This document shows, piece by piece, positions 21,954-31,023 of a stretch of 35,926 nucleotides of DNA. The notes beneath the pieces are model-generated. The model made no database searches. It was given only the letters and a program-made list of their open reading frames with translations, and was not told the origin of the DNA. A program made the translations under genes and the position numbers. The DNA comes from a virus, in IMG/VR virus record IMGVR_UViG_3300042876_000541, positions 1 to 35,926 of that record. The stretch is one strand, 5' to 3'. Within the stretch, counting starts at the first letter, position 1, and each line of letters opens with the position of its first letter.

Positions 21954-23045
21954 ATGAAATCAATCAACCTGAGAGCCTTGCTCTTTAACCTGGTGATGGC
22001 CTTTGCGCTTGGCTTCACCGCACAGGCTGCGGTCGGCTTGAATGCCTACGCCGTGGCAGGAACTATCTTTGCATTGGGCCTTGTGCTTCCACGTGAAGTA
22101 AAAGGAGCCTTGTTTATGGCTGTCCAGAAGGAAGTATGGGATCGCGAGCTTGTAGAGAACCTCTACAAGGCAAACCCATTCCTTAACTACGCCTACGATG
22201 CCGACAGCTATGTGTATGCCGGTAAGGTCGTCCACATCCCCGTAGCGGCTGCCGCTCCTGGTGTGGAGAAGAACAGATCTTCCCTACCAGCCACCATTGT
22301 CAGAAGGTCCGAGACAGATATCACCTTTGCGATCGATGTCTACACTACCAATCCCGAGAGACTGGAAGATGCCGACTTGTACGAGCTTTCATTTGACAAG
22401 AGAACCGAAGCCATCAATGACCACGCGGGAGCGATGTTCGAATTGATCGGTGACTGGATGCTGAGAGACTGGTTCTCCAAGACTGACGGATCAGGTACAG
22501 TGACTGGTTCTATCCTAAGGACCACTGGTGGCAACGTAGCCGCTCACTTGCCTTCTGCTACTGGAAACAGACTGAAGTTCATCAAAGAGGACTTGAAAGC
22601 TGCACAGACCTTGATGAACAAAAACAAGATCCCTAAGACTGAACGCTATGCGATTGTCGATTCCGACATGATGGCTCAGCTTTTGGATGATGATGATCTC
22701 AAGAAAAGAGACGGTGCCAACGGTGGCGAAGCCAACCTGAAGGAAGGTGTCGTGATGAGACTCTACGGATTTGACATCATCGAGCGTCCTACTGTCTTGA
22801 CCTTCACCAATGCCGCCACTCCAGTGGTAGTCGATCCAGGCACTGCCGGTGCAGCTACACACAACGCTGGTGTGCTCTGCTACCACAAGAATGCAGTCGT
22901 GAAGGCTCTTGGCCAAGTAAGGACCTTCCAAAACGACGGCGTGGCCGAGTACTACGGCGATATCCTCTCCGCGCTCATGAGAGCAGGCGGTAGGATCAGA
23001 AGGGCTGCCGGTGTGGTAGCTATCGTCCAAGCAGCAGGATCTTAA
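21954..23045 (+). CDS. major capsid protein (HK97-type) with hydrophobic N-terminus
   Basis: A 363-aa protein whose position after protease/scaffold and whose pattern match major capsid proteins of phage with HK97 fold: FAIDVYTTNPERLEDADLYE, then FIKEDLKAAQTLMNKNKIPK, YAIVDSDMMAQLLDDDDLKK and GFDIIERPTV. The first 47 residues are odd: two hydrophobic stretches (LLFNLVMAFALGFTAQAAVG, AVAGTIFALGLVLP) that look like a signal peptide and a membrane segment. The protease may remove them during maturation. A strong terminator follows. Confidence 0.85.
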   Translation: MKSINLRALLFNLVMAFALGFTAQAAVGLNAYAVAGTIFALGLVLPREVKGALFMAVQKEVWDRELVENLYKANPFLNYAYDADSYVYAGKVVHIPVAAAAPGVEKNRSSLPATIVRRSETDITFAIDVYTTNPERLEDADLYELSFDKRTEAINDHAGAMFELIGDWMLRDWFSKTDGSGTVTGSILRTTGGNVAAHLPSATGNRLKFIKEDLKAAQTLMNKNKIPKTERYAIVDSDMMAQLLDDDDLKKRDGANGGEANLKEGVVMRLYGFDIIERPTVLTFTNAATPVVVDPGTAGAATHNAGVLCYHKNAVVKALGQVRTFQNDGVAEYYGDILSALMRAGGRIRRAAGVVAIVQAAGS

Positions 23046-23083
23046 TCCATTTGATTTCCTTTCCATAGTTTGTTGATTTGACC

Positions 23084-23115
23084 AAAAAGGCGCTGCCGAG
23101 TGGCGCGCCTTTTTT
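23084..23115 (+). terminator. terminator after the capsid gene
   Basis: AAAAAGGCGC pairs with GCGCCTTTTT over 10 bp around an 11-nt loop, ending in six T residues. It separates the capsid transcript from the lysis and tail genes. Confidence 0.8.
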
Positions 23116-23153
23116 ATAACCCCTTCCACCACCTTCCAACCTCCTTGAAACCT

Positions 23154-23474
23154 ATGCTACATACCGACATCTCCGAGAGACTGAGCGTAACCCTTGCCTC
23201 GACAGGTGCCTGGATCACTGCCTATGCCGCCAGCAATATCATCTTCAATGAAATGATTAGACTGTTTTCTTCCTGCCTGATAGCCGCACTTGGGGCGATC
23301 ATCGGCTACTACATCACCAAGGAGCTGAAGCGCAGGGATGCCAAGCGGGAAAGAGCCGTGAGGCAGTGGGATGAGTATTGGAATAGAGTCGAACAAAGTA
23401 CGAAGTACGATGTACGAAGTACGAAGAAGAAACAAGATGCCGGAAAGGATCAATATTTTGACGAGGAGCTATGA
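23154..23474 (+). CDS. holin-like membrane protein
   Basis: A 106-aa protein with two predicted membrane segments (about 12-32 and 36-55; LFSSCLIAALGAIIGYYIT is the clearer) and a highly charged C-terminus. It lies directly before the lysozyme gene (ATGA overlap), the place of a holin. ATG 23154 was chosen because the upstream frame reads through the terminator. The C-terminal STKYDVRSTKKK is encoded by GTACGAAGTACGATGTACGA, a repeat of host intergenic type. Confidence 0.65.
   Translation: MLHTDISERLSVTLASTGAWITAYAASNIIFNEMIRLFSSCLIAALGAIIGYYITKELKRRDAKRERAVRQWDEYWNRVEQSTKYDVRSTKKKQDAGKDQYFDEEL
23393..23435 (+). repeat. GTACGA-type repeat inside the holin-like gene
   Basis: AAAGTACGAAGTACGATGTA, then CGAAGTACGAAGAAGAAACA. 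It lies wholly in coding sequence and extends the basic tail. Confidence 0.5.
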
Positions 23475-24061
23475 GCGCGCGGTTTGACTTGGCATACGAT
23501 ATCACCCGACAGATAGAGGGTGGATGGCACGGAGCCACAGGAGACAATGCCGCAGACCGCGGGGGCGAGACCTTCAAGGGCATAGCCCGGCGCATGTGGC
23601 CAAGCTGGCACGGTTGGAAGGCAGTCGATGCACTGAAGCGTGAGGCTGGATTCCCAGGGATCGCGGAGCGTGATCCCGTACTCTCACGGATGGTGAGGGA
23701 CTTCTACAAAGTACACTTCTGGGACGTGCTTCGGCTCGACCAGGTGCGGCACCAGTCGATTGCCAATGAGCTATTTGACACTGCTGTAAATGTCGGTGTG
23801 CGTGTGGCTGGCAGATGGCTACAGACTGGATTAAATGCACTGAACAGGGACCAACGCTCTTGGCCTGATATCGCAGTCGATGGGATCGTTGGAAGGCAGA
23901 CGATCGAGCGCGTCAATGCGCTGAACGGTACCGATGCCAGCGATCTGTTTGACCTGCTCAATATCCAGCAAGGCACACACTACCTGAACCTCACACAGCA
24001 GGACCGGACACAGGAAGTATTCCTGCGCGGCTGGCTGACGAGGGTCAATCTTATGAAATGA
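23471..24061 (+). CDS. lysozyme of GH108 family (N-acetylmuramidase)
   Basis: A 196-aa endolysin. The GH108 N-terminal motif is present: IEGGWHGATGDNAADRGGET with candidate catalytic Glu16, followed by FKGIARR. FYKVHFWDVLRLDQ and NELFDTAVNVGVRVAGRWLQ complete the catalytic domain. Residues about 127-190 (IAVDGIVGRQTIERVNAL) form the peptidoglycan-binding domain type PG_binding_3. It degrades the cell wall at lysis. There is no signal peptide, so a holin is needed. Confidence 0.88.
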   Translation: MSARFDLAYDITRQIEGGWHGATGDNAADRGGETFKGIARRMWPSWHGWKAVDALKREAGFPGIAERDPVLSRMVRDFYKVHFWDVLRLDQVRHQSIANELFDTAVNVGVRVAGRWLQTGLNALNRDQRSWPDIAVDGIVGRQTIERVNALNGTDASDLFDLLNIQQGTHYLNLTQQDRTQEVFLRGWLTRVNLMK

Positions 24062-24062
24062 A

Positions 24063-24365
24063 ATGATACCATTAATATCCATACTGATGAAAAAGAAATT
24101 CAAAGACAGCCTTGTAGGCAGGATCACCACCGGCATCCTCAAGGGAGCCGTGCGTGAGCTGCCGATCGTAGGTGGCATGATGGACCATGCTGCCAGTCCT
24201 GTGGACGGTGGCGGCGTAGGAAAGTACTCCAAGACAGTTCTGGTAGGCCAGATCAGCGCAGGCTTGATCATCTTGAGCTTTGTGCTACATGGTGCTGGCT
24301 ACCTCAACCAGACAGCGATCGATCTGATCGTAGAGATCATCCAAAACATCAACCTGAGCGAGTAA
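24063..24365 (+). CDS. small membrane protein of the lysis cassette
   Basis: A 100-aa protein with one clear membrane segment (VGQISAGLIILSFVLHGAGY) and a basic start. A second ATG at 24087 (MKKKFKDSLVG) is an alternative start. It directly follows the lysozyme and may assist lysis (spanin or second-holin role), but no motif proves it. Confidence 0.55.
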   Translation: MIPLISILMKKKFKDSLVGRITTGILKGAVRELPIVGGMMDHAASPVDGGGVGKYSKTVLVGQISAGLIILSFVLHGAGYLNQTAIDLIVEIIQNINLSE

Positions 24366-24952
24366 TGCTGAAGAAGCTGATAGCCCGACTGATCGAATGG
24401 CTCACGCCGATGGCCTATGTCCCGATGACAGTAGACAAGGTCAACAAACGCCTGGTGCAGCCGCTTCCAGGCATTCCGGGTTTTTACAAGTTTGTCAGCG
24501 CGGCAGATATGCCCGAGGCGCGGTTTGTGCATTATTTGCACCTAGTGAAGCGTCTCCAGATGAATGTCGATGCAGAGCTGCTGAACAGGTACTTAACGGT
24601 CATGGAGGACGCGTTTAACAAGTCCGAATCGGGCCGCTTCCACGGTGCGCTATTCATGCTTAGGGATACCATGGAGACGATCAGCCCAGTGGAGACCTAC
24701 TACTGGATCGCTGCGCTGATGTACTTCAGGGAGGACGAGGATCTGACGACCTTCGACTATGATGTCAACAAGAAGAAGGTCGAATACTTCAAGTCTATCC
24801 CGAATCAGACTTTTTTTTTGGCAAGCCTGCTCAAGAGCTTGAACAGCTCTGGCGGGCAGTCATTAGAGGAAATCGAGAACTATTTGAAGGACAGTCAGGT
24901 GAAAGGAAGCCACTACGGGCGGATACTTACCGAAATGAGCAACAAAAAGTAA
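24365..24952 (+). CDS. tail assembly chaperone, G-like short form
   Basis: A 195-aa helical protein immediately before the tape measure gene, the position of lambda G-type tail assembly chaperones. The first 150 residues are common with the long form. A run of nine T at 24811-24819 lies in frame as ACT TTT TTT TTG, providing a slippery T TTT TTT. The remaining 45 residues (LASLLKSLNSSGGQSLEEIE and so on to MSNKK) are the alternative end made without frameshift. No database family was recognised by eye. Confidence 0.65.
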   Translation: MLKKLIARLIEWLTPMAYVPMTVDKVNKRLVQPLPGIPGFYKFVSAADMPEARFVHYLHLVKRLQMNVDAELLNRYLTVMEDAFNKSESGRFHGALFMLRDTMETISPVETYYWIAALMYFREDEDLTTFDYDVNKKKVEYFKSIPNQTFFLASLLKSLNSSGGQSLEEIENYLKDSQVKGSHYGRILTEMSNKK

Positions 24953-25095
24953 TACGGGAGCTGGAGGAGACGGTGCAGTTCTACTGCCGCGGCACCGCCA
25001 ACGATCCCGAAAGAGTAAAGAGTAAGACAGTCGAAGAATTTTACCACTGGCTCCGGGCAGTGGTCAAGCTAAACCGAAAAGCCAATGTCCGTTAA
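24365..25095 (+). CDS. tail assembly chaperone, GT-like form by -1 frameshift
   Basis: The same start, but after TTT TTT (ending 24817) the ribosome slips back one base and reads 92 more codons to TAA at 25093. The -1 frame is open without a stop from the T run to that TAA: FGKPAQELEQLWRAVIRGNR, then ELFEGQSGERKPLRADTYRN, ending VKLNRKANVR. The product would be 243 aa. The extension fills the otherwise unexplained 130 bp before the tape measure ATG (25085), which it overlaps. Programmed frameshifting is conserved between G and GT in many long-tailed phages. Confirmation needs protein data. Confidence 0.7.
24811..24819 (+). other. slippery T9 run, probable -1 frameshift site
   Basis: Nine T residues give a heptamer of the X XXY YYZ type (T TTT TTT) in the chaperone frame. 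See the long-form entry for the reading after the slip. Confidence 0.65.
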
Positions 25096-27337
25096 TATAC
25101 CTATCAATGCCGACCTGAACTCAGGCTCCTTCGAAGCGATCAAGTCGCAGTTGAATGAGATCGCCAGGCGTGCCGGCTATACCGAAAAGGAGATTACGGA
25201 AATGAATAAAGCCATCGAAGATGGTGGCAAGAAGAGCAAGAAGGCGGCACAGGAGATCGAGTTCTCTATGAAAGGCCTCGAAAAAGCTGCTGGACGCGCA
25301 GGCATGGCTATGCTCGGAGCTTTTTCCGTCCAGTTCCTGATGAAGTTTGCAGGCGAAGTGATCCGCGTGACGGGTGAGTTTCAGAAGATGGAAGCTGTCC
25401 TTACCAATAGCCTGGGCAGCAAGTCAGCGGCGCAGGTATCGATGCGGATGCTTCAGGACTTTGCAGCCAAGACACCATTCCAAGTCGACAAGTTGACGGC
25501 TGCCTATGTGAAGCTCGTCAATCAGGGCTTCAAGCCTACCAAGGCAGAGCTTACCAAGCTCGGAGATCTCGCCAGCTCTACTGGGAAGGACTTCGACCAA
25601 CTGGTAGAAGCCATGCTGGATGCGCAGACGGGTGAGTTTGAGCGCTTGAAGGAATTCGGTATCAAGTCCCGTGTCGAGGGAGACAAGGTGAAGTTTACCT
25701 TCAAGGGTGTGACCCAAGAAGTGCAAAACTCTGAAGCCGCGATACGTGGATATATCATGTCGTTGGGCGATATGGAAGGCGTATCTGGATCGATGGCCGC
25801 CATCTCCGACACTGTAGCCGGCAAGATGAGCAACCTCAGCGACAACATGACCAACCTGATGAAGGTGATCGGTGATGGGTCGAGTGGCTTGATCGCTGGT
25901 GTGCTCGACTTCGCAAACAATGCCTTAGGCTCACTCAGTACCCGTATAGATGCGATCAACAATGCTACTAAAGACGATAGTGGCATTGTGGCATTTCTCC
26001 GTATGATTGCAGCCATGGCAGATCCCAACTACGGGGCCATGCTGGAAGTGCAGGCCAAGGCCGCGCAGGTCCAAGCTGAAGCCTACCAGAATATGGCAGA
26101 TGAAGGCCGCAGGGTATTCGAAGAAGAAGGAAGGATCAGGAAGCAAAAGATAGAGCTGGCGGAAGCTGAAGCCAAGCGTGCAGCAGAGGAAGCCAAGCGC
26201 ATCGGTCCACTCGGGATCATCAAGAAGCTGGAGATGGAAATCAGCGAGCTGACCAAGGAGCGCAAGCAGGTGGACAGCGTGGGCGAGATCTCCCGCATCG
26301 ATGCTAGGATAGAGAAGCTGAAGCAAGAGCTGGCCATGATCAATATGCTGGCAGGGGATCTGAGCTTGGATAGGATGAATCCCTTCGAAGGCATCGACGA
26401 CAGCATTGACCAGACGCTGAAGAGTATGAACGCCAAGATGAAGGCACAGTTTGACACATCGATCAAACAGGCTTCTGATTGGATTGAACAGAATAAGGAA
26501 GTTACCGCCAAGGCCAAGGAGTTTTGGTCTGGATTTGCCACAGAGGTGGCTTGGTCTGTTTCTGACCTCTACATGAACCTAGAAGCCTGGGGAGCGCAGC
26601 ACACGCAGCGCGAGACGGAGCGGCTGGAGATGGAGAAAGAATCCAAGCTCGCACTGGCAGGTGAAGATAAGGATCAGCGGCTATTGATCGAGGAAGAGTT
26701 TGCAGTGAGGCGTGAGCAGCTGCGGCAGCAAGAGCGCGCCCGACAGGTAAGGGAAGCCATCTTGCAGCGTGCCTTGGCGATATTCAGTATCACCCAGAGC
26801 ACCCTTCAGGCATCCGCTGCCGCCTTGGCACCACCACCACTTGGCTTTGGTCCGGTAAAAGGAGCATTTATAGCGGCAGGAATCAAGGTCATTGGTGCAC
26901 TCAATGTGGCTGCGGCTGCGGCGGCACCGATTCCAGCCTTCAAGGACGGTGTATTCCAACTGGAAGGACCCGGCACGGAGACGAGCGACAGCATCCATGC
27001 AAGGCTCAGTAAAGGTGAGTCTGTGGTGCACGCGAGTGGTACCCGCAAATTTGGCGATATCCTCAAGCCGATCATTGAAGACAAGAATATGACCTATGAG
27101 AAGCTCATGGGTATCATGATGGATAAGGTGCCGATGAAGCTGCGGGGAGATATCCTCCAGACGAGCACCAAGGCCGTGAATGAACGCTATATCGTTGACG
27201 GAATTGTCCAAGGACTGGGCAATGCCCTGAAGAATCAAAAGGAAACCGTGATCCAAATCGACCAGGCGGGACTGACCGTCAGGGCGAAGCGGCGCGGGCG
27301 TGTGATCAAGCAGATGAACGACTTCCTCTATGGCTAA
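25085..27337 (+). CDS. tail tape measure protein
   Basis: A 750-aa protein that sets tail length and helps DNA passage. The N-terminal region matches the tape-measure core (KMEAVLTNSLGSKSAAQVSM, then LAAYVKLVNQGFKPTKAELT-like and FDQLVEAMLDAQTGEFERLK). A central coiled coil runs over about 330-440. The C-terminus has a hydrophobic Ala-rich segment (ALNVAAAAAAPIPAFKDGVF) and the GPGTETSDSIHARLSKGESV motif typical of tape measure ends. By the usual ratio of about 1.5 angstrom per residue it implies a tail of roughly 110 nm; that is an estimate. Confidence 0.9.
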   Translation: MSVNIPINADLNSGSFEAIKSQLNEIARRAGYTEKEITEMNKAIEDGGKKSKKAAQEIEFSMKGLEKAAGRAGMAMLGAFSVQFLMKFAGEVIRVTGEFQKMEAVLTNSLGSKSAAQVSMRMLQDFAAKTPFQVDKLTAAYVKLVNQGFKPTKAELTKLGDLASSTGKDFDQLVEAMLDAQTGEFERLKEFGIKSRVEGDKVKFTFKGVTQEVQNSEAAIRGYIMSLGDMEGVSGSMAAISDTVAGKMSNLSDNMTNLMKVIGDGSSGLIAGVLDFANNALGSLSTRIDAINNATKDDSGIVAFLRMIAAMADPNYGAMLEVQAKAAQVQAEAYQNMADEGRRVFEEEGRIRKQKIELAEAEAKRAAEEAKRIGPLGIIKKLEMEISELTKERKQVDSVGEISRIDARIEKLKQELAMINMLAGDLSLDRMNPFEGIDDSIDQTLKSMNAKMKAQFDTSIKQASDWIEQNKEVTAKAKEFWSGFATEVAWSVSDLYMNLEAWGAQHTQRETERLEMEKESKLALAGEDKDQRLLIEEEFAVRREQLRQQERARQVREAILQRALAIFSITQSTLQASAAALAPPPLGFGPVKGAFIAAGIKVIGALNVAAAAAAPIPAFKDGVFQLEGPGTETSDSIHARLSKGESVVHASGTRKFGDILKPIIEDKNMTYEKLMGIMMDKVPMKLRGDILQTSTKAVNERYIVDGIVQGLGNALKNQKETVIQIDQAGLTVRAKRRGRVIKQMNDFLYG

Positions 27338-29336
27338 GCCTTGGCGATTCATATTGCGGTCGGACGTGCGGGGCACGGTAGAGCTGGAGAATGAGCCGGA
27401 GAATTGGCGCTCCCGTGAGACCAAGCTTGTGCGGGACATGGACTACTACGGCATCAGCCGAGAGATTACCGGGCCGATCGTCTTCATCAAGGATGGCTAT
27501 GCCTATGTGAAGGACTGCTTCAACCAGCGCGGCTACAATGCACAGGTATTCATCGACGTGTTTGAGTTCAATACAGAGCTGCGGCGGTATGATCCCTACT
27601 TCAGCGGCGAGCTGATGATGAAGTCGGTGGACATGGACCGCGTGTCGATATCGGTACTGGCTACACCCAGCGGCGTGGCTAGCCTACTGAAGGACAAAGG
27701 AGACAATAAAGTGAACCTGGAGACAGGATTCAGTTTGGATGGGTTTTTCGTCTTTGACGTGCCACTGGTGAACGTGACACGCAGGCCGATGACCATCGAT
27801 AGACGCATGGAGAGCACCTGGGACGGCAGCGCCAATACTTATGGGCTGACCAATGGGCAGAAATTACAGCTCGGCCCAGGTACCATTACAGCGGATGAGT
27901 TGCCCGGCTTCGTCAAGGAGCGGGCAACCATCGGCAGCTCTGAAGTGTTTCCAATCCTCAACTGTGAGGAAGCGGGGACTTACACGTTTGACGTGGACTT
28001 TATCATCGGGGTTGGATCTGACAACCTTGTCTGGAAGTACCGCAAGAATGATGATACGCCAGTCACCGTAAGCAAGACCTATACAGCCTTCTACCAGCGC
28101 GTGACCTGTGTGGATCAGGTGACGCTCCAGAAGGGAGACAAGCTCTACTTCTATGCTGATGTGACTGCCAATGTGACAGCCACGCTACCATTTGTGAGCG
28201 GAAGGCCTGCGGGCGTGACTGATAAGTACAACGTGCGGGCAGCGACGAGCTTCAGCACATTTCCGCCGTTTGGCTTGATGGCCTATGAGGCCATGAACCA
28301 GACCATCAAGCTCGTGACCAATGAGCGCACAGACTTGGTAAGCATGGCCCTCGGGCGAACTGACTTGGGTTATGCTGCGGATGGTCCCGCTGCGCTCAAC
28401 TTCGTCACCACAGGTGCAGGCCTAGCCGGTCGCAATGTGGCGCTGAATGTGTCCTTTGCGGAGCTATATGAATCGATGCGCAACCTTTACCACTTGGGTA
28501 TGGATATCATCGAGGACGGCTACGGCAGGACACAGGTAGTGATCGAGGGATTTGATTACTTTTTCAGTGGCCGTGTCGGCTGGCAGATCACTGGCGTGAG
28601 CAACCTGCGGAAGCGTGTAGCCCAAGAGCTGATCTACAGTGAGGTGAAGGTAGGATTCGATAAGTACGAATCCAACCTACCCGGAGCGCAGGAAGATCCC
28701 AATACCGAAGTGACCTATATCGTCCCAGGGCGATTTGTCAATAAGACACTGGACATTCGCTCCAAGATCGCTGGATCTCCCTACCTCATAGAGGAGAAAG
28801 CGCGGGAGTGGAACCAACCGAATAAGAAAACCACAGCCGATCAGACCCTTTTCCTGCTGAACATGCGTCGGCAGGGATTGGGTTTTGAAACTGCCAGGAA
28901 TGAGGCTTTCACGGAAGCTTCAGGCATCGCCAACGTGGCCACCATGTACAACCTTGACATTCACCCTGCGCGGGTGATCCAGCGGTGGAGCTCGCATATT
29001 TCACCCTGCTTCTACCGCAATGCAGGGCTGCTGCGCTGGGCATCTGCCGAATCTTCCTCGGTACTTAGGACACAGAAGAGCGGCGAGATGATCCCAGCGA
29101 TCGAGGGCGAGAGCCTAGCCGACACGGCACTGCTGCGGCCCAAGTGGCTACCGGAGATATATGAGTTTGACTGCAAGCTGACAGCTGCCCAGGATAGGCA
29201 GCTGCTGGCGCGCAAGTATGATATCATCCAAGTACAGGACGAGGACAATACCCTCTATGGGTATCTCCTGGAGCGTACCAGGAAAGAAAACAATGAAGCA
29301 TCATTCACCCTAATCCGCGCTAACTACAATGGCTAA
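27330..29336 (+). CDS. large tail protein (distal tail/baseplate-like)
   Basis: A 668-aa protein following the tape measure, where distal tail and hub proteins lie in siphophages. It is mixed beta-rich (TGPIVFIKDGYAYVKDCFNQ, EAGTYTFDVDFIIGVGSDNL). The last third (LTAAQDRQLLARKYDIIQVQ) recalls tail hub proteins. No signature is certain. The start overlaps the tape measure gene by 8 bp. Confidence 0.6.
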   Translation: MAKPWRFILRSDVRGTVELENEPENWRSRETKLVRDMDYYGISREITGPIVFIKDGYAYVKDCFNQRGYNAQVFIDVFEFNTELRRYDPYFSGELMMKSVDMDRVSISVLATPSGVASLLKDKGDNKVNLETGFSLDGFFVFDVPLVNVTRRPMTIDRRMESTWDGSANTYGLTNGQKLQLGPGTITADELPGFVKERATIGSSEVFPILNCEEAGTYTFDVDFIIGVGSDNLVWKYRKNDDTPVTVSKTYTAFYQRVTCVDQVTLQKGDKLYFYADVTANVTATLPFVSGRPAGVTDKYNVRAATSFSTFPPFGLMAYEAMNQTIKLVTNERTDLVSMALGRTDLGYAADGPAALNFVTTGAGLAGRNVALNVSFAELYESMRNLYHLGMDIIEDGYGRTQVVIEGFDYFFSGRVGWQITGVSNLRKRVAQELIYSEVKVGFDKYESNLPGAQEDPNTEVTYIVPGRFVNKTLDIRSKIAGSPYLIEEKAREWNQPNKKTTADQTLFLLNMRRQGLGFETARNEAFTEASGIANVATMYNLDIHPARVIQRWSSHISPCFYRNAGLLRWASAESSSVLRTQKSGEMIPAIEGESLADTALLRPKWLPEIYEFDCKLTAAQDRQLLARKYDIIQVQDEDNTLYGYLLERTRKENNEASFTLIRANYNG

Positions 29337-31023
29337 CGTCTTTCTTGACTATGCGTTTGTTTTCAACCTCTTCAGTGGCTCGGAGGTGTGGGCGATCAAT
29401 TTTGACACGACGACCAAGACAGTGAATGCAAACTGGGTGGCAGCCTTTGACCCGATTGCATGGCCACCGGAGGCTTTTGAGTACATCGTCGGAGAGGTGA
29501 TGTATGATCAGTGCTTTGGTCCAGACAAGTACCAAGTGGTGAAGACGGCAGCTTTCCCCTATGGGCAGGTGATCGTACAGACCAACGCCTCCAGCTGCGT
29601 GGTATTGGTGCAAAACAGTGCCCTGGCATTCTTCAAGGAAGCCTTGGAATGGATGGGAGATACTGCTGCTGAGGTGTGCAGCTTCACCTTTGGCGTGGAG
29701 ATATTCTGGACAGGATCACTCCAAGTGGGTACGCAGCTCACGATCGCGGGAGGCAATGACCTGGACTACTCCAATGCGGGCTGGTTCCGTGTCGGGCTCG
29801 ATGCCGTGCGGGTTAACAGTACCGGAGAGGTGATCGATATCCAAGCCGCGGAGTGTACCACTGTACCCAGCCTGCCAGAGCTGCCAGACCTAGAGGTCGA
29901 TCCGATCCTACACCTGCCGACCGCGAGCAGCATCCACTTTGTCAAGGATGAAGTGGTTACTTACAAGACAGACCAAAATACCCTCTTTGCGCAGCAATCC
30001 CCGGCGGGCGTGCTGCCACCGACATTTCATCAGACGGTGAAGAGACTGGAGACGCTGACGGTGCAGTTTGGCAGTACGGGAGACGAGGAAGACAATGTGG
30101 TCAAGGTGTACAATGCTGCTACAGGTGCAGAGGTGGCAGAGGTGCCAACTACCAAGGTGCAGCAGAATATTAACCTATTGCTTAATCTGCCTGCCGTGGC
30201 GAGCAAGCATCCCGATGTGCTGGGTGTGCAGGTGTATTTCCCTGCGTATCCCTTCCCGGAGTTTGCAGAGGTCGGCAACCTGGTCAATATCAATAGTGGC
30301 GTACTGACCGGGCAATATGCCATCACAGCCGTGCAGGAGGGCAAAGGATCAGCGACAGGCTACCGCGTGCTTGTGATCAATAGCCCTGTGACCCTTGCCA
30401 ACCCGATCCCGATAGAGATCGAGGGCAAGTACAATGCACTGCCTTATGATGTGTATGAAGCCTTGGTTCCCTTTGCGACAGCAGGAAGGTACTACCTACA
30501 GATCGAGGCAGGAGCCACAGATCCACTGACAGCCACGAGTGAGCCGGTAGTCGTGCAGGATGATATGAGCGACTTCCTAGAGATCAGGTACACCCACGAT
30601 ACCGACAACTTCGGGGCCTACTACGGCAATGAGCTCACCCACAAGCGATGGATCAAATCGAGGATGTACCAGGTGTTTAACGGGGGTGAAAAGACCGTTA
30701 ACCGGCAGACAGATGCCAAGCTCGTGAAGGTGGACGAGTACCTGACCAAGAGCTATACTTGGCAGTGCTTTGGACTTCCGCCGTACCTGGTGACACAGTT
30801 GGCCGTGGCGATGGCGCATGCCTCCGTAAGGATCAATGGCATCCAGGTGCAGACAGAGGAAGAGTGGGAGACAGAGTACTACCTACCCAATCCCCTGGCA
30901 AATATGAGCCTGCGTGTAGAAGAGACAGCCTACACCCAGCGCGTGAAGTATGGAGGGCTGAACGACTCCGACAGCTTCCTCAAAGTGAATGAAGGACTTC
31001 TAAAAATCAACAGCAATGGCTAA
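29329..31023 (+). CDS. tail structural protein
   Basis: A 564-aa beta-rich protein with no signal peptide, rich in Val/Thr/Gly. Overlaps of 8 bp with both neighbours suggest translational coupling. Residues about 210-330 could be a fibronectin-like insert (VVKVYNAATGAEVAEVPTTK), but this is only a visual impression. By position it is a baseplate or tail-tip component. Confidence 0.6.
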   Translation: MANVFLDYAFVFNLFSGSEVWAINFDTTTKTVNANWVAAFDPIAWPPEAFEYIVGEVMYDQCFGPDKYQVVKTAAFPYGQVIVQTNASSCVVLVQNSALAFFKEALEWMGDTAAEVCSFTFGVEIFWTGSLQVGTQLTIAGGNDLDYSNAGWFRVGLDAVRVNSTGEVIDIQAAECTTVPSLPELPDLEVDPILHLPTASSIHFVKDEVVTYKTDQNTLFAQQSPAGVLPPTFHQTVKRLETLTVQFGSTGDEEDNVVKVYNAATGAEVAEVPTTKVQQNINLLLNLPAVASKHPDVLGVQVYFPAYPFPEFAEVGNLVNINSGVLTGQYAITAVQEGKGSATGYRVLVINSPVTLANPIPIEIEGKYNALPYDVYEALVPFATAGRYYLQIEAGATDPLTATSEPVVVQDDMSDFLEIRYTHDTDNFGAYYGNELTHKRWIKSRMYQVFNGGEKTVNRQTDAKLVKVDEYLTKSYTWQCFGLPPYLVTQLAVAMAHASVRINGIQVQTEEEWETEYYLPNPLANMSLRVEETAYTQRVKYGGLNDSDSFLKVNEGLLKINSNG

